Of a stretch of 64,000 nt of DNA, positions 7,866 through 18,105 are shown piece by piece; the first letter of the stretch is position 1, and every line of letters starts with the position of its first letter. A program made the translations under genes and the position numbers. The notes under the pieces are model-generated. The model saw only the letters and a list, made by a program, of their open reading frames with translations. It searched no databases and was not told the origin of the DNA. The stretch covers positions 881,501 to 945,500 of the forward strand of contig NZ_UGOX01000001.1 in the NCBI RefSeq assembly GCF_900461555.1, read 5' to 3'. The stretch comes from Legionella quinlivanii. GTDB lineage: Bacteria; Pseudomonadota; Gammaproteobacteria; Legionellales; Legionellaceae.

Positions 7866-10800
7866 ATGGTGAAGTTCTTCGATAGTTTTACTGTAACTAC
7901 TGCTGCAGCTGCTGGAATACCAAGTGCCAGCGCCTCCGGACCAGGATTTGGAATCTCTCAGGCTGTAACGGCTTCACAGAATGCTGCTACGGTTTTGTCA
8001 GAAAAAAGCGGCCGGCGCGATTCATTACTCCATGCTTTAAATATCTTATTTGAAGATCCAGCCGACATTGATCATAGTGTTTTAGACAGCTATATGAAAG
8101 AACTTCGCGGAGGATTAATTGCAACAAATGACTCCCTCGCATTCATTACCCGATACATTTCTCTCGTGATGGTAAGCGGAGTGAGTCATCTGGCGCAAAT
8201 CCCTAGTGATGGGATTACGGTCACACAGAAAACTGCTGAAGGTTTATCCAAATTGGATATCCCCGGCGATGAAATGAAAAATGCCAGCACTAAGGCGTTT
8301 ATCTTTGATCCTCAGGATCAAAAGCCTTCAGCCAGTATTGACAGTGTGGCTGGCCTGGTCAAAGACCAGGGTGGTCAGGTGATGGATAATGTCTATAACG
8401 CAATTAATATTGCTGAAAACTCCCATGCCAGAACGCATGCCAGAACTGCCGCATCGACCGGGGCTGGCGGCAGCGTCGCTGCAACCGCATTCATACCTTC
8501 GGCTGCTGCATTGCTAACCAATATGATTGGCCAGTTTTTTAGGGAGGGAAGTGCCGTCAGTCATTTTTTGCGACAGGAATCAGCGAGTGAGGCGGATGAT
8601 AAAAATGTCTACCATGCAAGCAGTGGTGTAAAGAAGGCTACTCAGGATTCTGATAGCCAGGCATCGCAACGGCAATTAAAAATTCTTGAGAAAGCTTTAT
8701 CCCACATGCAGCGCGCGGTTGATTTATCATCCAATCAAAGTGTCAGTACCCCCTTGGCGACAGCCCTTTTCCGCGTGGCGGCTTTATCCCTGTTTAGCGT
8801 TGCGTCACGACTGGTTAACAAGACAGCCATTGCTGCGACAGAGGGAAGGGTACAAAAAGCGCTCGCTCAAGCGACCGAGCAAGGCCCTTCCGGTGGTGTT
8901 GATCGTATTAACAGCTTGCATTCCAATCTTTTCTCATTGTCTAACATAATGCGTCTTTGCGCAGAAAACCTGGGAGGCTCATCGGCTGTCAAAACAGCGG
9001 CACAAGTCAGTGAAACTATCGCCGGTCGTTCGATGAGTGTGCTGCTAAGCCATATTAGTGAACTGGCCCAAGCCTTACGAGGCCTGGCCAAGCCCCAGCA
9101 AAACTCTGCAGGAGGCTATGATTCGGGAACAATTGATAGTTCAGTTGATTTAGCCAATCCTGAAGTCCTGGCGCAATTTGAAAAAGCAATCAAAGGGGTG
9201 CTTGATGGTATTGAAGAGGCAAATGGACAGCATATTATTCCTAACCTTAATCAGGATATGGCCAGCCAGTTGGATGTAAGCGCCCATGGTACTGTCGCCT
9301 CACTCATGACAACGCATAGCCTGTTCAATTCAGTGTCAATCCCTGTAAAAGCTTCCAAAAAAGCAGCTAAGACTAATGAGGCACAACAGAATGAAGCCTT
9401 ACTGTCAACCCTTCCGAGTATTACGGTAACGCTGAATAACATCCAGGCATTCACCCGCAATTTCATGGCCGAAATTGAAAAAGATATAGCTCCTTCCAAA
9501 TCCAGAAACGGTTCTCTCTTATCAACACATGATACGGTGGGCAGCAGTACTGCTGCGGCGTATTGGGCTGCCTCTGCCATGGTTTTATTAATTGATGAAA
9601 TGCTTACTGTTTGCCGCTCACTGACATTAATTGATCAAAATCGTTTTAATGCGGCTTCAGAAAAAGCCAGTGAAGTGCAAAGTAGAAAGCACTCTAATCA
9701 GGCATCTCAGCAAATCAGTTGGGATAGCCACTCAGGACAGGAGTACAGCGCTACGCATGCAGTTACTGCTTTACGTCTCAGCTTATCACATACAGGTTTA
9801 GCTCTAATCCGAATTGCAACAGATTTAAACAAAGCATTGAAAGATAATCTTGATACTGTTCAACATAACCTGGCAATGCATACTCTTCAACAAAGTGTAT
9901 TACATTCTCTTGCCTATGCCACAGCCTGTCTTGCCGAGGGATCATTGCTTACAAGCGGTGCAGCCTCTGCAGCACCTATGAGCATGCATGGCTCTGTCAA
10001 TTGGACACATCAGAAAGTTCATACTAGTGATGGACATTTACATCCTGCACAGACTCACGAAAGCGAGAATTGCAGTAAAGGCGATTGCCAATCGTCTCAG
10101 GCAACTGGTTTTAGTACCGACCTGGCGGCAGGAACAATTACTAATGTCATGAAAGTGCTGGCACAAGGCGGTTTAATTGGTTTGGATACCATGCTAAGAC
10201 TCATGAAGCTCTTGGAAATTGTCAGTCTGCATCGTGATTCTCATATTGCTCTGAAATTAGAATCCAATGACTCTTCCAATCCCAATGGTCTATTAATCAA
10301 TACCGTTGATGGGCCCAGTGTTGGCTCTAGCGCAGGAACCTGTGCCATTCTAATTAATTTTCTCGGCGCTTTTCAAACACTGGATCAATGTTCAGCAACT
10401 CAATCGACTTTAAACGCACAACGTAAATTGCAAAAAATAATAGATGGTGAAATTGAAGGTATTGCCGTTCTAAAAGATGATGAAGAGCGGGGAGAGAGGA
10501 AAGGATTAAAAGAGTTTTACAAGATTATTATTGGCTTATTAGCACCAAATGTCTCAGCTGCTAATTGTGATAGTTTAGTTCAGCGTCTTGATTTTGGAGG
10601 AATTTCGCTGTCTAGTTATCATACAAGATTTGGCGCATACAGCGACCGGCCTGCAGCTGATTTAAGCTTTGTGAATCGATTTGCCAATCAGGATGATGCT
10701 CAGGGAATATTGCGGCGGTTTATAAATAAAGCTAAAACTGATTTTAATTTATTTAAATCATTACATGAGCAGCTGCCTCAGGCGCAAAGAACTACAAAAG

Positions 10801-10991
10801 CACAGATATTATACGCACATGTATTTGAAGAGCTTTATCAAAATTATAAACAAATGAAAATGCTTAAGCTTGCAGAGCACAGCTCAAGAAAGATAGTTCC
10901 TGGCCGCGATGAGTTCGAGAGCGATCTGGGCTTAGTTCAGGCACAACCCGAAGAAGAACATCAAAGAGAAGCCCCTGGACTGCAGAATTAA
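7866..10991 (+). CDS. Large Ala/Ser-rich helical protein of unknown function, putative effector (first of a coupled pair)
   Basis: 1041-aa protein with no recognised domain. It is rich in Ala, Ser, Leu and His and predicted by eye to be mostly alpha-helical, alternating polar linkers with hydrophobic helices (for example near residues 205-225, 295-320, 560-590 and 680-710). There is no signal peptide. The C terminus has a glutamate block (PEEEHQRE about 10 residues from the end), a feature of many Dot/Icm substrates. The start has an AGGGA site 7 bases upstream and a good -35 box. The next gene begins after only five bases, so the two products are likely made together and may act together. 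Degenerate internal similarity between residues ~240-340 and ~600-680 is possible but was not aligned rigorously. Confidence 0.75.
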   Translation: MVKFFDSFTVTTAAAAGIPSASASGPGFGISQAVTASQNAATVLSEKSGRRDSLLHALNILFEDPADIDHSVLDSYMKELRGGLIATNDSLAFITRYISLVMVSGVSHLAQIPSDGITVTQKTAEGLSKLDIPGDEMKNASTKAFIFDPQDQKPSASIDSVAGLVKDQGGQVMDNVYNAINIAENSHARTHARTAASTGAGGSVAATAFIPSAAALLTNMIGQFFREGSAVSHFLRQESASEADDKNVYHASSGVKKATQDSDSQASQRQLKILEKALSHMQRAVDLSSNQSVSTPLATALFRVAALSLFSVASRLVNKTAIAATEGRVQKALAQATEQGPSGGVDRINSLHSNLFSLSNIMRLCAENLGGSSAVKTAAQVSETIAGRSMSVLLSHISELAQALRGLAKPQQNSAGGYDSGTIDSSVDLANPEVLAQFEKAIKGVLDGIEEANGQHIIPNLNQDMASQLDVSAHGTVASLMTTHSLFNSVSIPVKASKKAAKTNEAQQNEALLSTLPSITVTLNNIQAFTRNFMAEIEKDIAPSKSRNGSLLSTHDTVGSSTAAAYWAASAMVLLIDEMLTVCRSLTLIDQNRFNAASEKASEVQSRKHSNQASQQISWDSHSGQEYSATHAVTALRLSLSHTGLALIRIATDLNKALKDNLDTVQHNLAMHTLQQSVLHSLAYATACLAEGSLLTSGAASAAPMSMHGSVNWTHQKVHTSDGHLHPAQTHESENCSKGDCQSSQATGFSTDLAAGTITNVMKVLAQGGLIGLDTMLRLMKLLEIVSLHRDSHIALKLESNDSSNPNGLLINTVDGPSVGSSAGTCAILINFLGAFQTLDQCSATQSTLNAQRKLQKIIDGEIEGIAVLKDDEERGERKGLKEFYKIIIGLLAPNVSAANCDSLVQRLDFGGISLSSYHTRFGAYSDRPAADLSFVNRFANQDDAQGILRRFINKAKTDFNLFKSLHEQLPQAQRTTKAQILYAHVFEELYQNYKQMKMLKLAEHSSRKIVPGRDEFESDLGLVQAQPEEEHQREAPGLQN

Positions 10992-10996
10992 ACTCT

Positions 10997-13900
10997 ATGC
11001 GAGAACATTATACGGCTATACCCGAGCGCCACAGTGAGCCAGTCAGTTTACTGGACGCGCTCCGAGCTAAACTGCCGCACAGCATGCGTGAGCATTTAAA
11101 TTCACAGACCCAGACACAGGCTTATTTTTTGTTAGCCATGCTGAGTGATGATGCTTGTGTCAGGCAACTTCATCAGTTATTACAGGAGCGTTATAAACCT
11201 GTCACTACTCATACCCCCATTGAGGAGGCATTAAATCTCGCAGGCAGACTGCTTGAAAGTTCTTGCAACCACAGGACTCCCTTCAAATATCGCCTGCCTC
11301 ATTTTCTGAGCGAATATCCTGTACACAGTAGAGCTATCAACCATAAAATTAATCGATTCAATCGCCTTATTGAAAGCTATCATCAAAGCGGCTTTAATCA
11401 AATATTGAATGCGCAAGCTTTGAATAAGGCCTATCAAAATATCTTAAGAGCGATAAAAAAACATCACATGGGTTGCAATGTTAACAACCTATGGCAATTA
11501 CTCAAGGCGATGAGCGCCTGGTCGACTATTCCTATGGATAGCTTGTTGTCGACCTATCCCTCTCTGCTAGCTCCAGCCATCAATCAAAGTAAACCCGAAG
11601 GGGAGTCAGGGATTCCATTGCCTGGAGATCCGGTGATTCCACTTAATCCGGCTATAGGGCCCAACAAGTCAACGCCCGATGTTTCGCCCTTTACCGCCAC
11701 CTCTGATTACCAGATTAGCGAGGCAGGACGTATTGCAGATACCAGTGTCTATTTATCAACGCATGGCTTTGCTTTAAAGCCGGGCGGGCATGCGGATGCT
11801 TTAGCCAAAAAGACGCCTGACTTTTTACCTTGGCAGCAATGGCAGGCGATGATTCGCCGTCAATTATCGCAGTGGGTTGATTTACCACTCAATGAAGATT
11901 TTTTTGACTGGATGCAAACCGTATTACAGCGCCTTGGCATCCAGTTTATCCAATTGAAAACAGATTCTTATGATTCTTATGTAAGCCCTTTTTTGGATGG
12001 TAAGACCATATTAAATTCTTTAAATGAAGAAATGGTTATTGGCATTTTGCAAGAGCAGCTTCAGCAGTCTGCTATCCGCATCGAGTCTGCCCATTTGCCT
12101 GTAATTAGCCGTTACCTTATTCGATTTTTACAGCGATTTCAGTTCAATCGAGGACAGGCATTAGGTATCGGAGCCAACTGGGGTGGTGTGGTTAGTGATT
12201 CTAATGATGCAGGCATGGATACATTTCGCTTGAATGATCCAGAATGGGCAAGTCATTTCAGGAATCTGAGCATTCATCGTCAAGGGCCTGCCGAAGCACG
12301 TATGAATGCGGCGATCGGGATTAAATACGAACTCGCTGCGCTTTTTTCAAGCTTTAACTATATGACTACTCTGCAGCCCTCAGAGTATTCTGAAACCATT
12401 TACAATGCCCTGGTAGACAATCTCGTTGCTCATCTTTTTCCAGAGCCGCCGTATTTTGAGAATGACACTTATGTCAAATACCGCCGCCATTATGTCAGTA
12501 CTTATAGCAATGCCGGGCTACAGCGAATCGATTCTTTTTATCAGCAAGACTCCCAAGGCACCTATTTTAAAACCACGAGAGGCGACTATAAACAAACTCC
12601 CATGTTTCGCCAGGCGGGTTCCTTGCTGGTAGAAGCGTTTCCACGAGATACGGGATCAGGGGATTCCCTGCAATCTCTCTTCGTTGCTAATCCATTATGG
12701 CCGCTTCAACTACAATACGCGCAATGCAGCTCTACCGGTACGCGCGGACATCTGGTGTACAATCCAGTTGGGCCGGATGAATTTATTCCCGACGCATTTT
12801 ATGGACAGGTCATTCGCGAAAGTGATGAAGTTTTTATTCCTTTTATCGGTGTTGTGCCTAAAAATTTTGATAAACATTTTCAGCAGGAAGAGCTTTGCGC
12901 ATCGTTTGTTGTACGAATGCTGCAATCTTCACGCTTAATGGTTTATTGCCCTGCATTCTTTGCTTACTATAATGCAATCGCCACTCGATTTTTACCGCCT
13001 GCCAGTAAAAATACCCCGCCATTAACTCATCAATATAATGATGAGATCCAACGTAAATGGCAGGCATTTGATGACGCATTACAGCATCCTCAGCGAACAG
13101 CCGATAATTGCCATGATGCTTTCTTTTCTTTATTCAAAGAGCTCATTTACAGCCTCTATTCCTGCACCAAAGACGATGTGGACCTGCATTATTATTTCAT
13201 GGAGTTAATCACCACTGCCGAGGCATTTGAACCTCAAAGCCGTTTAACTTGTGAACGTTTGATTCGTGAGCTGACAACGCTGAAACCTTTTCAAGATACC
13301 AGAGCCTCTAAATACTATGAAGCTGTGTTGGGCTCCCTTAAAGAATTAACTCAATTTTTCTATCCTTTTCCAAGGGATGAAACAGCCAAATCCATAGCAG
13401 AGCAAGCCCGATTACATGTGAAGCCCTTATTGGCCTTGCAGGAAATAAAAGATTATTTTGCTGATTTAACCCAGCATAATTCTGCGGCTAATATTTCAAG
13501 AAAAGTTTCGCCGGGATTAATGCATAATGCGTTGGCCTACCAGGCTCCTTCTCCAACAATCGCTGACGATTTTTATCGGCGACGACACCAGGACAATTTT
13601 TACTCTGGATTTCGTGACCTGGATGGTAATCAAATTGCTACACCTTCTGGTCGTGAAATCGGGTTGGATTTGAGCATTAAAACAGTGGGCGCATTATTGC
13701 CTTTAATTCATCGTGATAAAACTATTTTTAGTGTGCTAACCCAGCCTTTTGCTCAAGCTTATATTGCAGGCTATCAGGCTTACAGCACCCAAGAGCAATA
13801 CAAAATAATCTATGCCATTTTGTCCGGTGCAGGTGGTTTTCTTTATGGTGTTGGTTTAGGGTTGATTGATAGCTTAAGTTCCATACCCAAGGCCATTTAT

Positions 13901-15586
13901 AATGGTTTGCTTGCTTCAGTAACACGACCAGTCAAAGCCAATCATGTTCTTGCCATTTCCTCTGCACCAGGTAATGCGCCCGGGCTGCGGGTTCAAGCGA
14001 TGATGGCTATCCGCGATCACCTGTTGCGGCTCATCGCGACAGCAAATGGGCATGAATTATCTCATGATGAATTAATTAATCTGTTATTAATTTACGTGAA
14101 AAAAATCCATCCCGGTTTATTATCCGGTCGGGTAATTCGGGAGGAATTCTATAAAAAAATATTATCAGACGCATTTCCCCTGACCGCCAGTGAATGGAAT
14201 CAATTATTTGACCCAGTGATTAATGCTGCAAATCCTTCTTTGCGACAAATAGTTAATCAATATGCTTTGCAGATTGATAATGTTTTAATTTATGCCCTCT
14301 ATGAATGTTTAACAGCTCCTGCACAAATCACAGAGGAAGTGACTCAGTCGGTGATTAAACATCATAAATTAAAGGACCCTCAGGATAAGGCATTACTTGC
14401 TCTGGTTTTCTACTATAACAGCTATCCCGAAGCCAGAAGGGCAGATGTGGATCAATACCGCTTTCAAGGATCTGCATTGGCCAGGCTTCGGGCAAGAGAG
14501 CGTGTGTTACGCAAACTACAAATCTGGTTGAATAATGCACTCGATAGACAATGGGCCCTGGAGGCTTCACTCAATTATTCCCTGGAACAGTATACCCTTC
14601 TACTGAATCAATTCACGCTGGCAGGCATTGTTGCCGAGTTACCCGATTGCATGAAAGAAATCCTCAAAGAAGTTTTTTCGAGATCAGAAAACGAGGAAAA
14701 AATATTAAAACGCTATCGATTGAATGAAATAGAAAAGGCCTTTCTTCTACGATGCTCTAACTGCTATAAGTCGATTATTTCGACAGATAAACGAGCCATC
14801 GTTTTGGAGCAAACGCGTATCGATAAAAACAAGGATGCTTCCTTAAGTACTAAAACAAGCGAGCACTTAAAATTAACGCAGTTTATCCAACGTGAATGGC
14901 AGCACCAACTTTTGTCGAGCGAGCAGCTGCAATCAGTGATTGATGAAATAAGGAGGCAGATTGGCTCAGCAAATCATTCAATGGTTGATGAGCTTTTCAT
15001 CCTTTATAAAGAGGCCCTGAAAAACCCCAAGTGTTCTAAGGCATTTGATAGGTTTTATGAAATGTCCATAAAAATGCAGAGCCAATACAGGCTGGGAAGT
15101 CCTTTGCGTGAATGGGTCAATGTGACCATGAATGCATTCATGAATCTTCTTTTGGATGAAATAACCTGGATTAATGACAGGGAATTAAGCAGTCATTTGG
15201 ATGATTCGCAAGCCATTGTGCAATGGTTGAGTCATTTGAGCAGCGCTTCGCATGAGATACGTTCGTTATTAAAACAGCAAGTTGAACAGGCCGGTTCACT
15301 TGATTTGGCTGCATGGCGTTGCCAGCATATTCTGCGCGTTTTTGAGGGTTTAAAGCCCCAATTGGAGCCTGTTCGACATACTGGAATGCAGAAACTATTA
15401 CGGGTTGTGGTTCAAAACAGAAATGTAATCACCTCGACCGCTGAACAGAAAGATCGGGAAGTAGCCGTTAAAGCCCTTTGTGAATACTCTGTTACCATGC
15501 AGCACGCACTGCGCCGCGTCAGAGAAAAAATTCCTGACGCGGATATTGCCAGGCCTATTGAAACGACATTGAAAGGCCTTCGCTAG
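10997..15586 (+). CDS. Giant protein of unknown function, putative effector (second of a coupled pair)
   Basis: 1529-aa protein with no recognised motif. It is soluble-looking except for one glycine-rich hydrophobic stretch near residues 935-975 (AGGFLYGVGLGLIDS), which could be a membrane hairpin and separates an N-terminal ~930-residue part from a helical C-terminal ~550-residue part. There is no signal peptide. It starts five bases after the 1041-aa gene, so translation is probably coupled. Its stop codon lies inside the 3' end of the convergent U-box-like gene (32-base overlap). Size, lack of bacterial housekeeping signature and neighbourhood suggest a host-directed protein; this is inference. 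Confidence 0.75.
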   Translation: MREHYTAIPERHSEPVSLLDALRAKLPHSMREHLNSQTQTQAYFLLAMLSDDACVRQLHQLLQERYKPVTTHTPIEEALNLAGRLLESSCNHRTPFKYRLPHFLSEYPVHSRAINHKINRFNRLIESYHQSGFNQILNAQALNKAYQNILRAIKKHHMGCNVNNLWQLLKAMSAWSTIPMDSLLSTYPSLLAPAINQSKPEGESGIPLPGDPVIPLNPAIGPNKSTPDVSPFTATSDYQISEAGRIADTSVYLSTHGFALKPGGHADALAKKTPDFLPWQQWQAMIRRQLSQWVDLPLNEDFFDWMQTVLQRLGIQFIQLKTDSYDSYVSPFLDGKTILNSLNEEMVIGILQEQLQQSAIRIESAHLPVISRYLIRFLQRFQFNRGQALGIGANWGGVVSDSNDAGMDTFRLNDPEWASHFRNLSIHRQGPAEARMNAAIGIKYELAALFSSFNYMTTLQPSEYSETIYNALVDNLVAHLFPEPPYFENDTYVKYRRHYVSTYSNAGLQRIDSFYQQDSQGTYFKTTRGDYKQTPMFRQAGSLLVEAFPRDTGSGDSLQSLFVANPLWPLQLQYAQCSSTGTRGHLVYNPVGPDEFIPDAFYGQVIRESDEVFIPFIGVVPKNFDKHFQQEELCASFVVRMLQSSRLMVYCPAFFAYYNAIATRFLPPASKNTPPLTHQYNDEIQRKWQAFDDALQHPQRTADNCHDAFFSLFKELIYSLYSCTKDDVDLHYYFMELITTAEAFEPQSRLTCERLIRELTTLKPFQDTRASKYYEAVLGSLKELTQFFYPFPRDETAKSIAEQARLHVKPLLALQEIKDYFADLTQHNSAANISRKVSPGLMHNALAYQAPSPTIADDFYRRRHQDNFYSGFRDLDGNQIATPSGREIGLDLSIKTVGALLPLIHRDKTIFSVLTQPFAQAYIAGYQAYSTQEQYKIIYAILSGAGGFLYGVGLGLIDSLSSIPKAIYNGLLASVTRPVKANHVLAISSAPGNAPGLRVQAMMAIRDHLLRLIATANGHELSHDELINLLLIYVKKIHPGLLSGRVIREEFYKKILSDAFPLTASEWNQLFDPVINAANPSLRQIVNQYALQIDNVLIYALYECLTAPAQITEEVTQSVIKHHKLKDPQDKALLALVFYYNSYPEARRADVDQYRFQGSALARLRARERVLRKLQIWLNNALDRQWALEASLNYSLEQYTLLLNQFTLAGIVAELPDCMKEILKEVFSRSENEEKILKRYRLNEIEKAFLLRCSNCYKSIISTDKRAIVLEQTRIDKNKDASLSTKTSEHLKLTQFIQREWQHQLLSSEQLQSVIDEIRRQIGSANHSMVDELFILYKEALKNPKCSKAFDRFYEMSIKMQSQYRLGSPLREWVNVTMNAFMNLLLDEITWINDRELSSHLDDSQAIVQWLSHLSSASHEIRSLLKQQVEQAGSLDLAAWRCQHILRVFEGLKPQLEPVRHTGMQKLLRVVVQNRNVITSTAEQKDREVAVKALCEYSVTMQHALRRVREKIPDADIARPIETTLKGLR

Positions 15587-16532
15587 ATTGTTCTTCACTA
15601 GTATCCTGAAGTGCGGGGGCGGAAAGTTCTACAGCAGCAGCTTCTTGTTTGGCTGCCCGCATTTTATTGAGCTCAACGATCACATCATTAAGCTCTCCGT
15701 ATAAACAATCCCCTGGAGAATAGGCGTCCAGTTTTACCGGGTCTCTTGTTGCTGGATCGGTTTTATTGATTTTATACCATGCTAGTAAATTAGCTTTGCC
15801 ATAGAAGGCGTTTCCATATCTCAGGGGAACATCATCAAGATATGTACGATAAATGGTATCCTCGAAACGTTTAAATAATGGCTCTTCTTCTGGGGTTAAG
15901 TTAAGCCTCTCGATAATATCAGCGATTGTTTCACGGGTTTTATAACGTTCAATATATATTTTTGTACCAGAATTAAAATCATCTTCTGCGGTAGATGCCT
16001 GTTGAGGTCTCTCAGTAGACAGGCGACTCAGAGCCACACTGGTTTGCCTGAATTGCACAGGTGCTGCTTGCTCAGCAGGAAAAGGAAAACCCAGATTGTG
16101 ACGACGATACCCGGGTTGAAACTGAGGTAAAACCCTTCCTGCACAAGTGATCTGGGCGTTACCTATTGGATTTTCAATTGAATTAATAACCGTTTGAGGT
16201 GGTTCTTGGGTAAAGACAATATTTCCTTGTCCGAAGACGGTTAATTTCAAATCATTTGCCACAGTGCCTGCAAAGCGGAGTGTCCCATTGCCATCTTTAT
16301 AAAATGTACAGCCTCGACCTACTTCGCCTTCTATTCTGAGGCTTGCGCTGCCGCGAACGGTCACATGCACGTATTCAATTTTTCCTGTAATAGTCGTTGT
16401 GCCGCTCCCTTCGCGAATTAAATCGCTATCGGGAGGTATTGTTTCCACGCTTACAGAATCAGTATTCGCATGGATGGTTGTGGGTCTCTTCGGACCCCTA
16501 AATATTTCAATTACTTTATTAAAAGCAAACAT
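15555..16532 (-). CDS. U-box-like domain protein with beta-rich N terminus, putative ubiquitin-ligase effector
   Basis: 325-aa protein. Residues ~35-130 are short beta-strand repeats rich in Gly and Thr (GSGTTTITGKIEYVHV, GNGTLRFAGTV, GQGNIVFT), like a small beta-helix or adhesin-type fold. Residues ~225-290 fit the U-box outline: a YGNAFYGKANLLAWY helix region followed by DPATRDPVKLD and a downstream LN..I helix, matching the family CPxTxxPL/LxPNxxLKxxI layout. U-box proteins bind E2 enzymes and act as ubiquitin ligases in host cells; bacterial ones are effectors such as LubX. The tail carries an acidic SEEQSSE block close to the C terminus, as in Dot/Icm substrates. U-box assignment is moderate because the first half of the fold is poorly conserved. 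Its 3' end overlaps the convergent 1529-aa gene by 32 bases. Confidence 0.7.
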   Translation of the reverse strand: MFAFNKVIEIFRGPKRPTTIHANTDSVSVETIPPDSDLIREGSGTTTITGKIEYVHVTVRGSASLRIEGEVGRGCTFYKDGNGTLRFAGTVANDLKLTVFGQGNIVFTQEPPQTVINSIENPIGNAQITCAGRVLPQFQPGYRRHNLGFPFPAEQAAPVQFRQTSVALSRLSTERPQQASTAEDDFNSGTKIYIERYKTRETIADIIERLNLTPEEEPLFKRFEDTIYRTYLDDVPLRYGNAFYGKANLLAWYKINKTDPATRDPVKLDAYSPGDCLYGELNDVIVELNKMRAAKQEAAAVELSAPALQDTSEEQSSEGLSMSFQ

Positions 16533-16609
16533 AACATCTCCTGAAAAGATAAATTATACATGCTTTTCAGGTCATAAAATAAGAATAATCAGACGGACAA
16601 TCGCCTGCA

Positions 16610-17905
16610 TCAATTAAGACCAAACTCAATCAGCGTTTTTTCAGAGGCGCCATGAGGGTTTAATCTGGCCTGGTTTTTCATGTTTTCAATCACTGCGTCT
16701 TTAGTGGTATTAAAGAAAAATAAACTATATTTTCTAATACTGTACCAGGAAGCATGTCTTGAATAGCTTTGGCGAATGTCATTTAGCGAAATTTCCTTAG
16801 CGGGGGCGTCCATTTGTTTCTGAATCGTTTCTTCACCTAAAATTTCCCTGGCCACTCTGAACCGCTCGGGTAATGAGTATGAAGTTCGGTTACCAACTCG
16901 TTTCGAGTCAACTGCTTTTCTTAAGGCTTGCTGTTCCTCGTCATTTTTTAGTTTATAAGGACAAATCACTTTCGGAATCCAGGGAATATATCGATTGGCT
17001 GCAAATTGATTATAACGTTCGTTCCACTCTTCTGGAGTCTCAATTCGAGTTTTACCGGGTCTCGGAGCTCTGTTTCCAGGAATTATGTGTTCAATTTCCA
17101 TCAGGCAATCCATTGTTGGCTTTAAGAAAATTCCTTGTTCCAAAAGGGTTGAAGCAGATCTGTAATCAGGCATTTTATGATCAAAATAAGTTAAACCTAC
17201 CGTTAACTGAAGATTATCCAGCCTGGGAGCCGCTTTTTTTTCTTCTTCCGTGAGCAGATCTTCAATCAAGGGAATTGTCTGATGGGGTAAACATACACTC
17301 GTAAAATTTGACTTGCAGGAGCCAGGTCCTTCTTCGACAATCCTTCGGCTTTGTTTGCTTATAAAAGGTATACCAAAATAAAAGCTATACTTTGAGCTCG
17401 AATCCACATTTCTCAGGTTTCTTAAATTGAATAACTCTCGTGCCATATGCGTACCGCTATATGCTGCATCATCCAGAATCAATATCTTTCTAACCTGAGG
17501 ATGCCGGGCAAGGCAGGCGTCCAGACTCAAGCTTGTGGTCATTGCTGTGGGCCATCGTAAGCCACACTCCTCCAGGGCCAGGCCGGAAACCCATTGCTCA
17601 CTGGCTCCCTCATCAAGTTTACCCAGGGTATCCTGCGTAATGAGTAGGATATAAGGCTCATCACAGGCCTGATTAAACGCAGCAATAGTAGCTTGTAATT
17701 GAGTCATGAATGTTTCAAAGGAAACATAATTGACATTATCAATAATTTTTTGAGAAATTGATGCGCTTTCCGGCAGCTCAAATTGGCATTGATAGGCTTG
17801 CCAGGCTTTCAACACTTCTGGATTTGGTGGACAGGAGAATAATGGCTTTACACTGGGAAAATGAATACCAACACTTGCCGTCATATTAATTTGGTCTTGT
17901 CTCAT
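16610..17905 (-). CDS. Phosphoribosyltransferase-fold protein of unknown substrate
   Basis: 431-aa protein. Residues 141-154 (ILILDDAAYSGTHM) match the type I phosphoribosyltransferase PRPP loop: four hydrophobics, two acidic residues, small residues, then SGT. The strand-turn-strand before it and the ~90 residues after could complete a PRTase fold. The rest (about 230-431) is unassigned and includes EIEHIIP near residue 290, reminiscent of an HNH start but without the following residues. At 431 aa it is about twice the usual PRTase size, and it lies between effector-like genes, so it may be a host-directed enzyme and not a salvage enzyme. The start has no clear ribosome-binding site; a second ATG seven codons in is an alternative. 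Confidence 0.7.
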   Translation of the reverse strand: MRQDQINMTASVGIHFPSVKPLFSCPPNPEVLKAWQAYQCQFELPESASISQKIIDNVNYVSFETFMTQLQATIAAFNQACDEPYILLITQDTLGKLDEGASEQWVSGLALEECGLRWPTAMTTSLSLDACLARHPQVRKILILDDAAYSGTHMARELFNLRNLRNVDSSSKYSFYFGIPFISKQSRRIVEEGPGSCKSNFTSVCLPHQTIPLIEDLLTEEEKKAAPRLDNLQLTVGLTYFDHKMPDYRSASTLLEQGIFLKPTMDCLMEIEHIIPGNRAPRPGKTRIETPEEWNERYNQFAANRYIPWIPKVICPYKLKNDEEQQALRKAVDSKRVGNRTSYSLPERFRVAREILGEETIQKQMDAPAKEISLNDIRQSYSRHASWYSIRKYSLFFFNTTKDAVIENMKNQARLNPHGASEKTLIEFGLN

Positions 17906-18105
17906 AGAATTAATTGTAAGTAAAAAAAGCGTTTTATCATAAAAAAAGACATTATGGTAAAAAACCGGCCTTTGGCGATGTGATAAGTCTATGCTGCCAA
18001 TGTTTTAAAAGCGGGAGTTGTTTTAGTATTGTGAATGAATATGTCTGGTAATAACACGAATCTAGCACTAGTCATTACCCTTGACAGATTGGCTTAGGTT
18101 TTAAA

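Noticed and set aside
16610-17905. HNH nuclease motif (EHIIP near residue 290)
   Set aside because: The downstream Asn/His and cysteine residues of an HNH fold are not visible at the right spacing.
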